Assembly (NCBI GenBank): GCA_009917695.1
Contig: JAACJG010000001.1
Coordinates: 331,219-395,218, forward strand
Length of the DNA stretch: 64,000 nucleotides
Source: Candidatus Rifleibacterium amylolyticum
GTDB lineage: Bacteria; Muiribacteriota; Ozemobacteria; Ozemobacterales; Ozemobacteraceae
Direction: 5' to 3'
The notes under the pieces are model-generated. The model saw only the letters and a program-made list of their open reading frames with translations. It was not told the DNA's origin and did no database searches. Made by a program: the position numbers and the translations under genes. Positions 43,898-52,300 of the stretch are shown here, one piece after another. Position 1 is the first letter of the stretch, and each line of letters opens with the position of its first letter.

Positions 43898-44391
43898 TTA
43901 GTCGCCCAGTTTTGAATTTTTCTCGGTTATCTGTGGCCGATCAGAGACGTTGGTCTCTGCGGAATCAGGCCGGGTATCTCGCCGCCGATGGCAGGTCAGT
44001 ATTGATTTTTTTCCCGGGCTGTCAAATTTGCGGGTCGCCGGGTTGAAGTTGACGTTCGCGGATAGTTCGTAAAACCATTTTTCATCTTTGTTTGAACGGT
44101 TCCATGCGAGCTTGATGATGCGACCGATCAGCTCTTTTTGAGGGCTCGAAAAAACCAGCATGGGCACTGCGCACCCGGTGAGGTGTTTGGCACGATTTGG
44201 CAGAATGATCTGACCGCCCATTCCCCAATCGGATTATAAAATTTGTCGAAGCTGGCGAGATTCTGCGTGTTGAGCTGTTGAAAAAGTTCGGCGTGCAGAG
44301 AGCCACATATAGACAGCAATAAAACAAATATGAATGCTTCTCTGATCGAAATGATAATCTCCAGCTGTTTATTTTCTCGGAAAGCTCTCAA
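43898..44391 (-). pseudogene. internally deleted, frameshifted paralogue of the 46971-48884 gene
   Basis: The 5' part encodes a signal-like segment and FDKFYNPIGEW, then a one-base loss at about 44216-44217 shifts the frame. In the shifted frame it continues GGQIILPN...GRIIKLAWNRS...EKWFYEL. This runs in step with the RYYRPIGEWTGQLLHP...GKTVWLRW...EKWFYAR region of the gene at 46971-48884. About 40 codons later the DNA jumps to a match with that gene's last codons (CTGACCTGCCA...CGGCGGCGAGATACCC). So the N-terminus and C-terminus of the paralogue are joined by an internal deletion. It overlaps the end of the preceding gene (44369-45646) and is the last member of this minus-strand cluster. Confidence 0.75.
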
Positions 44392-45646
44392 AAGACTTCA
44401 GATCGGCCAGATAATCGGCTTTGTCTCTGTTGTTGGCGTGATTCATTTCAAACTGCACTACCAGAAAAAGAGCCTTGTTGAGGGGGGCATACCGGTTGTC
44501 GCGGGTAAGCTTATGCTGTTTGAGTCCCTGAACATAAAATTTTAGCGATTCTTCAGGCGCCTTTCGCACCAGTCTGACAATGGTGTCGATAGAATCGTTG
44601 ATCTCATCGGTAACTTTCTGTCTGGCTTTGAGAACTCTGAAAAAATCTTCTCCAGCCGGGCTGAGGAGTTCGTTGAGTCGCGCCAGATCTATTTCGGCGT
44701 TTCTCAGTTGAACGTAGTTCTCGAGCTGCAATACGAGCGGCACAAGATTGGACGGCGCGCGCTGATACCCCGGGAGTTTCGTCAGGTCAATAGTTTTGAT
44801 GCCCATGGCGGTCGGAATTTTTACAACCCTCTGGTTGGCATCAAGAACTACTCGTTCGCCTGCATTGAGGCCCTTTTTGGAAAGATAGCCCGGCGAGAAT
44901 TTCGGCAGAGAAACGTTGTGGCTGACTACTTTGTTGGGCAGCACCCAGAAATCTTTGAAGAACTGGTCGCCAAGTCCCTGCATGAGAATGCGATAAGCCC
45001 AGACCACGCAGTTGTTGCCGAGAACATGGTAATAATCGCGACTTCGATCTACCAGCGACTGTTGAATACCTGCCCGCAAAATGCTTTCGACCTGGTCCTG
45101 TTTAAGCCGCAATGGAAACATCTTGATTGTCTGGCGAAAGATCGTCAGGCTGTTCTGAGCGCGATCGGTCAATGTTCCAACCTCGAAAACCAGAGGCCAT
45201 GGATCTTTGGAAAAAGCCGGGAAGAAAGCCTTGGTAAATGAAGTCGGTGTTTCGTTTTCGCGCAGGCGGTTGGTAACCGAAATCACCAGGCCGAAATCGC
45301 TTTTGCTGCCATCTGGGCTGGTCACGCCATTCATCGACTTAAAGGTGAAAGCAAGGGAAACATGTGCTGCCACAGCTTTTGGCGGGAAGTCTTCGCTGCA
45401 CAGATATACTTTATCGACTTCTGAAAACCTGATGCGGGCACGCCCGTAAATGGCTTGAAAATTTCTGCCATCGAAGGTTGAACCCCAGCGAAAGTTGTCG
45501 ATTAAGACTTCGTTGGCGTTTTTGCTTACGAGTTTTATCGGTGTCAGGTTTGGATTCCATCTTGGGTTTGCACTTGCCATGCATAGCGGTAAAAGCACCA
45601 GCAGGCAGATTAGAAGTGCTGTGAGTCTGAGATTATTGCTTGCCAT
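44369..45646 (-). CDS. secreted protein with DUF4105-like NNC motif
   Basis: A 425-residue protein with a signal peptide (about 1-26). A central segment, DYYHVLGNNCVVWAYRIL, resembles the Asn-Asn-Cys motif of DUF4105/papain-like proteins, where Cys and a His upstream could form a catalytic pair; this is suggestive only. The C-terminal ~150 residues are helical. GGGAG nine bases before ATG supports the start. It is the third gene of a minus-strand run of secreted proteins, 25 bases after the 45672-46886 gene. The stop overlaps the start of the decayed paralogue. Function unknown. Confidence 0.7.
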   Translation of the reverse strand: MASNNLRLTALLICLLVLLPLCMASANPRWNPNLTPIKLVSKNANEVLIDNFRWGSTFDGRNFQAIYGRARIRFSEVDKVYLCSEDFPPKAVAAHVSLAFTFKSMNGVTSPDGSKSDFGLVISVTNRLRENETPTSFTKAFFPAFSKDPWPLVFEVGTLTDRAQNSLTIFRQTIKMFPLRLKQDQVESILRAGIQQSLVDRSRDYYHVLGNNCVVWAYRILMQGLGDQFFKDFWVLPNKVVSHNVSLPKFSPGYLSKKGLNAGERVVLDANQRVVKIPTAMGIKTIDLTKLPGYQRAPSNLVPLVLQLENYVQLRNAEIDLARLNELLSPAGEDFFRVLKARQKVTDEINDSIDTIVRLVRKAPEESLKFYVQGLKQHKLTRDNRYAPLNKALFLVVQFEMNHANNRDKADYLADLKSFESFPRK

Positions 45647-45671
45647 GGTATTGAACTCCCTTATTGATCGC

Positions 45672-46886
45672 TCATTCGTTAAGCAGATAATTTAATATTG
45701 AAAGGTAGCGTTCGGCCTTGAACGATTGTTTTTGTTCGGCCTGTCTGGCTACCGGCGGCACATAAAATTTGATTGCCTGCTTCCAGGGCTTTCTGACATC
45801 GAGAGGCTGCAGTCTGAGGAAAAAGAGTATGCGGTGCAGGGTCGAATAATCGTCTTTGCCCGCTTCTGCCTTGACCTGATTATCGAACCAGCTGACCTGC
45901 GCTTTGCCGGGCGGGTATTTGCCCATGAGATACATGGTCGCCTTACCCAGGCGATCTCGGAAAACGCCTTTTCGGAATTCCTCGACGCTCCAGTTGATGA
46001 GGCCCGGAGCATTGGTGATCGCCAGATTTACCAGCATGGCGCCGACGGCCACCTGACCTATCACCGGTATGGGTAGTGTAACTGCGCTCAGGGCCGCGCC
46101 GGCCGAGCCCATTGCCATGGTTTTTACCTGCTGTGCGGCAATATGTTTGCAGATTTCGATGCCGATGTAAGCGGCAAAAGGCCCCAGTTCGGCTATTCCG
46201 GCAAATCTCAGAACATTCTGGCCGTTTCCGGCTGACAGCAAATCGTTGAGGATATTGGATGTGCCTTTGTTGACGACCAGCTGCACGAGCTTCGGGAAAA
46301 ACCGTTCGAGGATGGCGCGAAGTTTCTCGTTGCTGATCTTTTTTATCGGGATCAGAAGTTTTTCGGATTCAAGAATGCCGCTTTCTGCGATGGCGAAATT
46401 GACTCCGGCTTTGGCGGCGATGAACACGCATTCCTGCAGGTTGATCTCGAGGTCGAGGCGGTATACCAGGCTGACCGGCGACCCGGCCGGCAGCTGTTCA
46501 AGATTTTCGGGCGGAAAAAGCCGGAAGAAACCGACACATTCCTTGCGTGGCGGCAGTGGCGTCTCGGCAAAGAAGAAGCGGGGGACTTTGTGTTTTACCG
46601 CCTCGACCGGCATTCTCTGCATGCCGGTAATTTTCAGACGCATTTTCCGGTAGTCGCGCGAAAATTTAGGCTTTTCAACGCCTGCCGTAAAATTGCCCTT
46701 TCCGGCACTTATGCCTGCCTGGCTGAGGCGCTCGAAAACGCAGGTAATAGCCTGTCCAAGTCTTTCAAAAGCCTTGTCGGAAAGTTTGGGCGTATCCTGT
46801 GCCGGCAGATGAGCCGAATGGCATATGAAAACAAGGCACAGCACAATTGCCGCAGCGGCAGGTCGACTTCGACCTTCAGTTTTCAT
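45672..46886 (-). CDS. secreted protein of unknown function
   Basis: A 404-residue protein starting at ATG 46886, with GGAGG four bases upstream. A signal peptide (about 1-30) is followed by a beta-rich region and then a markedly hydrophobic Gly/Ala-rich segment (about 245-300: MGSAGAALSAVTLPIPVIGQ and the following NAPGLINW) that may insert in a membrane. No family recognised. It sits between the two other secreted genes of the cluster (84 bases after the first, 25 before the next) and is likely co-transcribed. Confidence 0.7.
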   Translation of the reverse strand: MKTEGRSRPAAAAIVLCLVFICHSAHLPAQDTPKLSDKAFERLGQAITCVFERLSQAGISAGKGNFTAGVEKPKFSRDYRKMRLKITGMQRMPVEAVKHKVPRFFFAETPLPPRKECVGFFRLFPPENLEQLPAGSPVSLVYRLDLEINLQECVFIAAKAGVNFAIAESGILESEKLLIPIKKISNEKLRAILERFFPKLVQLVVNKGTSNILNDLLSAGNGQNVLRFAGIAELGPFAAYIGIEICKHIAAQQVKTMAMGSAGAALSAVTLPIPVIGQVAVGAMLVNLAITNAPGLINWSVEEFRKGVFRDRLGKATMYLMGKYPPGKAQVSWFDNQVKAEAGKDDYSTLHRILFFLRLQPLDVRKPWKQAIKFYVPPVARQAEQKQSFKAERYLSILNYLLNE

Positions 46887-46970
46887 AACGCCTCCTGTAT
46901 AAGCACAGCTCATTCTATCATAACTTATGGCTGACTATTTGTTTAATACCACCTGCTCACCCCTGCCTTA

Positions 46971-48884
46971 TCAGTGCGCAGTAGGTGAAGTCGGTGCGAG
47001 CGGTATGAGTTTGGGTATCTCGCCGCCGATCTGGCAGGTCAGCAAACTCCACATCGGGTAGCCTTTTTCGGCGGCAAGGCGCAGCAGGTTGTCGTTGCCC
47101 TTGCGCGGAAAGATCGAACGTTTCGACAGCAGAATATTGATCAATCCGACAACCTTGTTCGGGTTGCGGGTGCCGAGCGGCTGATTGAAGAATTCGCGCC
47201 AGTTACTCTGGGCGATGCCGAAAGTTGTGATGCTTTTCTTGATGTCACGCACCAGCAGGAGCAGGCGCAGATAACGTTTGACTTCGGCTGCGTCGGGGCC
47301 TTTGCCGGAAATCCATTCCTTGACCTTGCCGGTTTTGGCGATTGTCTCTTCAAAGGTGCGCAGTGCGCTGTACAGTGCCGCGTGCGAGTCCTGGACACAT
47401 GAGATATCCTGCTTCACCGATGAAATGCCGCTGCCGGCACCGACGCGATAAAGCGACTGCATCTGTTCGAGCTGTCGGTTGAGGCCGCTCCAGGGTTTGA
47501 CCTCCCAGCCGTTGAAATTATAGGGCTCGAGCTCGGGAATGCGAATGATCGTATCGGAGATCGGAATCGTATACATCCAGCCGCGTTTGAGACTGCCTGA
47601 ATAAGCATGCCATTTCATCGAACCTGAAACAACGCCTTCGCGATTATGCGCGTATATCTGGCGATATTCAAGATCCCAGCGCAGTTCGCGGGTAAACGGG
47701 CAGCGCACGACCTGCGCCATGCCGAAGGCGAAGTGGCCGGTAACCAGTCCCATCATTTTACTCGGGCCATCTTCATCTGGATGCTCGCGCCAGCCAAACA
47801 GGTGAATCAGCAGCCCGTGGTCGCCTTCATCCCAGTCTGGCGCATTAGCCGGTAACAATTCGGTGCGGCGAAGCAATCCAGGTTGCAGATCATCGAAGTG
47901 ATCGCGTGAAATGTAGCTTTTTACTTCCTGTTTGCCCTGAACTGTGATGTCGGCCGTCAACATGAAGGCGGCGCGGGGTTCGATTGCTTCAGCGACGAAA
48001 CGGCCTTCTACGTGTCGGCCATAGACATACCAGCCCTGTTCGTTGAGCGGCGAGTTTTCGATGCCGACGGTCGATGAGCGGGCTACAGGGGTATTGGACC
48101 TGCTGAAACAGGTCAGGGGGATTTCGATGACATCGGCTGGACCTGAAAAATTGCTGGAGGAGGAGTCGTAATGCACGACGATACGGCGGTTGCCGCCAAT
48201 ATCTTCTTTGAAACGCACGAGCGCCATCGATTTGCCGCAGATCTGCACTGGTTCCTCGACAACTTTCAGAACATTGCCATCCCAGACCGGGTTGCGAAGC
48301 ATAACTGTCATATCGCCAGGTCGCGCGCCAGAGAGCGATTCGAGCGGGCTGACCTGTTTCCAGCCGTCAATGGCTACCGGAGGGTTCAGGCCGTCTTTTA
48401 TCGCTTTTTGTAGACGTCCGCCGTCGATGTGTACATCGTAACGTCTTGCGTAGAACCATTTTTCCCAGGGTTCGCTGGTGTCCCAGCGCAACCAGACTGT
48501 TTTACCGATCATGCTGCGGTCGGGGCTCTGTTCTATTTTGAACGGCACGCCGCCGGCAGGGTCGCGGCGGTCGACATCTGGATGAAGCAGTTGTCCTGTC
48601 CATTCGCCAATTGGGCGGTAGTAGCGGCTGCCTTCGAGCGCAGAATTAACAATCGCTCGCATGCCTGATGATTTGATCGCAGTTGTAACCTGCGATTTAC
48701 CGGTCTTTGTTGCATTGCCTACCTGAACCGGTTTTTCAGAAAACGGCGTCGCAGCCAGGCCCATGCCGGCAAGCTTCACCATGAATGCCAGCAGCAGAGT
48801 CAGTCTGATGTTCTTGGGGCTAATTGATCCAATCATGTACATATTTCTTGTCAGCCTTTCATTTTTTGTTACTTCATTTAACAT
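46971..48884 (-). CDS. large secreted protein of unknown function, head of a four-gene cluster
   Basis: A 637-residue protein with a signal/anchor near residues 25-45. Conserved-looking blocks are YYRPIGEWTGQLLHP (89-103), IGKTVWLRW, FRHP-like loops, TGHFAFGMAQV, YAHNREGVVSGSMKWHAYSG (about 425-445), LKRGWMYTIPISDTIIRIPE and SCVQDSHAALYSAL. These blocks remind me of a group of cyanobacterial proteins annotated as Abi/CAAX-type proteases, but I see no CAAX motif and do not transfer that function. Met15 or Met17 are alternative starts. It leads a run of three intact secreted genes and one decayed copy of itself. Confidence 0.7.
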   Translation of the reverse strand: MLNEVTKNERLTRNMYMIGSISPKNIRLTLLLAFMVKLAGMGLAATPFSEKPVQVGNATKTGKSQVTTAIKSSGMRAIVNSALEGSRYYRPIGEWTGQLLHPDVDRRDPAGGVPFKIEQSPDRSMIGKTVWLRWDTSEPWEKWFYARRYDVHIDGGRLQKAIKDGLNPPVAIDGWKQVSPLESLSGARPGDMTVMLRNPVWDGNVLKVVEEPVQICGKSMALVRFKEDIGGNRRIVVHYDSSSSNFSGPADVIEIPLTCFSRSNTPVARSSTVGIENSPLNEQGWYVYGRHVEGRFVAEAIEPRAAFMLTADITVQGKQEVKSYISRDHFDDLQPGLLRRTELLPANAPDWDEGDHGLLIHLFGWREHPDEDGPSKMMGLVTGHFAFGMAQVVRCPFTRELRWDLEYRQIYAHNREGVVSGSMKWHAYSGSLKRGWMYTIPISDTIIRIPELEPYNFNGWEVKPWSGLNRQLEQMQSLYRVGAGSGISSVKQDISCVQDSHAALYSALRTFEETIAKTGKVKEWISGKGPDAAEVKRYLRLLLLVRDIKKSITTFGIAQSNWREFFNQPLGTRNPNKVVGLINILLSKRSIFPRKGNDNLLRLAAEKGYPMWSLLTCQIGGEIPKLIPLAPTSPTAH

Positions 48885-49306
48885 ACAGCCAAATCACGGC
48901 TCTTGATCAGTATGTCGAATATACGGGTCTGAACGGCAAAAAGTAATCGACATTATCCTTTTCAAACATCATGATCTTTTTTATGGCCGCTATTGTATCA
49001 GGTACTTCATACTTGAATACATCATACTCATACATGTGTGATTGCGGTATCCCAGCATAGGTTATGTTACGATATTACCTGACAGTCGTGATGATTTTGG
49101 CAGGAAGCCTTTGAGCAGATGATTTGAGCCAGAATTTATTTTCGCATGCAGCTTTTTTTATGTAACCTGTGAAGTATAACCCTCAGACAGATGAATATAA
49201 TCGTAGATATTGCAGCAAGAATGAATACAGTTTGTGAGTTTTGTTGTATCATGTATCGCCTGAATCAGCCAAGGAATGCAATTCAAATAATGCAATCGGT
49301 CAGCAG
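48885..49306. other. divergent intergenic region upstream of the third cyclase gene
   Basis: About 420 AT-rich bases between divergent genes. I found no terminator, RNA or named operator. TATAAT at 49196-49201 lacks a matching -35 box. Short near-repeats of CATACT/CATACA occur at about 49007-49035. Confidence 0.4.
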
Positions 49307-52300
49307 ATGAATACAAGCAACGCTCAGCGACAAGGCCAGAAGCAGTCTGGCTTCCTTTTGATCATTCTTTGCTTTCTGCCATTGATTGCGCTGAATATTG
49401 GTTGGTCTTTTCTCGACAACATAGATTATTATTGGAAGACGCGCGAACAGCATGAAATAGCCAACCAGGAAATCGAGTCGCTGGCGGCCGGCTCAGAATT
49501 TTCCTACCAGTTCGCCAGACTTGCCGGCCAGTTTGCCAAAACTTTCAAAGCTGCTGCCGAATCAGGTATCGAAGCTGACAGGCTTGCCCAGTATGTCGAT
49601 GAGAAGGCTCGTCGCGTTTTTCGCTGGCCATTTCCTGAATATGAGCTGTTTGCCTTTCATATTCCAGCAGATGGAAATGGCGGCGATATTCTGTTCATGC
49701 ACTCAGATCTGCGGCCGTCGCGGCGGATGTATGTGCGGGTTTTTGAGCATCTGGTGAGAGTAAGCCGGGGCGAAGACGTCTCGGGCGCAATAGGTCGCCA
49801 GAACGAAAAACTTCTGGCCAGAATTATTCAGAATGAGGCAAAGTCTGAGATAATGGCCAGGACTCAACGGGGCCGCGCTTCATTTGCTTTCTACCGTTTT
49901 TTTCCGCACTGGTTTCTCTGGGACTTTTTCGAGGTGCCTGGCCAGGGTTGTTATGGCTATTTTTTGTTCAGCCATAATGACGAAAAGCGAAGAACTGCCG
50001 CAAAACTGCTGGCATTGCGCGACCTGCGCGAACGCAGCAGCTCAAAAGGAGCTTTTATCCCTCTTTATTCGGGATACGGTGGCGCGGTTATGCAGGAGCC
50101 TCTTAACCGGTCAAAGCTTTTTACCGGCTGGGCGAAAAACTTCATATCGCCGGTAGAAAAAGATCTGGCCAGATGGTTGCAGGATGGCACGCCGTCAGTC
50201 TCGCGGCTTGGAAGATATGACGTGTTCTCTTATCTTGGCAAAAGTCATACACATCTGACAACTCTGGTGATGCCTGTAGTCGAGAAGCGTGGACGCCCTC
50301 TGTGGCTTAACTGGATCAGTATTTTCGTCTCGTCATTTTTGATGCTCTTGCTGGTGCGGGGTATTTTGCTTGGGCAGTGGCCAGAAACAGGCATCAGGCT
50401 ACGCTTTATCTGCACCTATCTGCTGGTAGCGTCGTTGCCGGTAAGCCTTTTGATTATCACAGCCTACAGCTATGTCACCCAATATCGACGGGCAATTCAC
50501 TTTCAGTCCGCGACAGGCCTGCAGTCCTGTCTCAGACAGTTTGATGCGCGCAAAGCCCAGGTGAATGACCAGTATCGCGCGGCCTTTGCAGAAATGGCCG
50601 AAGATCAGGTGTTACAGAAAATCCTGACAGACAATGGTGCTGAGAGTGTGGAAGCACGTGACCGAATTCTCAGCCATTTTGAGGGCCGTTCCGAGCCGTT
50701 GCCACTTCTCAGTTTCGCAATTTTTGATGAAAACGGCAAGGGTTCAAGGTATTACTTTGGGCAGAGTCAAAGTGAGTCTGATCCAGCTATTGAAGCTTTT
50801 CGTTACCCGATCGTTCAGATGCTGCGCCGGAAAATGGAAGTATACGAGCCTGGCCGCGCGTTCGCACCACTGAAGATGTCGAGTATACAGGAGACTTCTC
50901 TCGAAGCCTATAAATCAATGACGGAAAACGATCTTGTCGAAGAAATGGATAAGCGCAGGTCTTTTCCGATTTCTCGGCAGATTGGTGCAAAAATAGCCAC
51001 TCAGATTCACGAACTGATCAAGATCAACGGACGTGAACGTTTTGCCGTATTTCTGGTCTGGGATGACCAGGCTCTCGATGAAAAAATCTTCCAACAGTCG
51101 GTAAATCACTTTGGCTTGAATTCACCTGAATACATGTTTCTCGCATACCGGGTTAAACCGCAGGGGCTCGAGCCCATAGGCATACCAGGCCGCGATGCTG
51201 ACGCCGAAGTTGTTGGTCGCGCTTACCATATTGCCGAGCAGGCTTACTTCAGAGGCAGTTATGTCGGCAGTCGCGCCGAAAACCTGTCGATTGTGGCTAT
51301 TCCGTCAAAAAAATATGCCCATACCGTTCTGGTAGGCGCAACCCGCCATCATGATCTCGAACAATCCGTTGCCTGGCGGTTGTTTTTGCTTGCCGGGCTG
51401 TTGTTGCTTGCTTCTTTTATCGTACTGTTCTGTGCCTATCTGTCAGCACGGATTATTCTCGACCCGATTACTGGTCTCAGGTCAGCTTTAAACCGAGTGG
51501 CGGCCGGAAATCTCAATATTGAAATCACCAGCCGGAGCCTGGATGAACTGGGCAGACTCTGTCATGAGTTTTCAACCATGACTCGTGGCCTGCGCGAACG
51601 CCAAAAGCTCGCGTCGCTGCTGTCTGATCAGGCGGTCGAAGCTATTTCACGCTCCGATGAAACAGGAAAGCTTGTTGGCGAATCTTTTAATGGCGTGGCA
51701 CTGGTTTCTGATATTCGCAATTTCACCGGACTCTGCGAAGAACATTCGCCCGATAAAATTACCGAAATGCTCAACGAGCATTTCGCCCAGATGACAGAGA
51801 TAATTTCAGGGCAGGGCGGTTGCATTTACAAGTTTATCGGTGACGCTATTGAAGCGGTTTTTCCCGAAGACGACGCTCTTGAGGAAACCGCTTCAGAACG
51901 AGCCTTTCGCGCAGCAAGCCTGATGTTGCTTCGTCTCAGAAGCATCGATGCCCGCCGCGCCGCACAGCAGCTGTTCAGCTATCGTATCGGTGTCGGACTG
52001 GCTTATGGACAGATGCATTCTGGCTCGATCGGAAGCCTCGAAACCCGTCTTGACTATGCTATTCTTGGCGAGCCTTTAAAAACTGCTGCCAGACTGGAAG
52101 CTTTGTCGCCGATCAACCCTGCTTTCCCTCTGATCATCGATGAGACGGTCATGAAGAATCTTCCTGAATCAGGACTGAATTTTATTCGCCTCGAGAACAG
52201 CAGCCATCAGATTGCTTACAGCTTATCGGCGATTGGCGAAATACAGCCGGCAAAAATTTCTCAGGTTGAAAAGGTTCTTCCTGCAGACGTCGCAGCAAAA

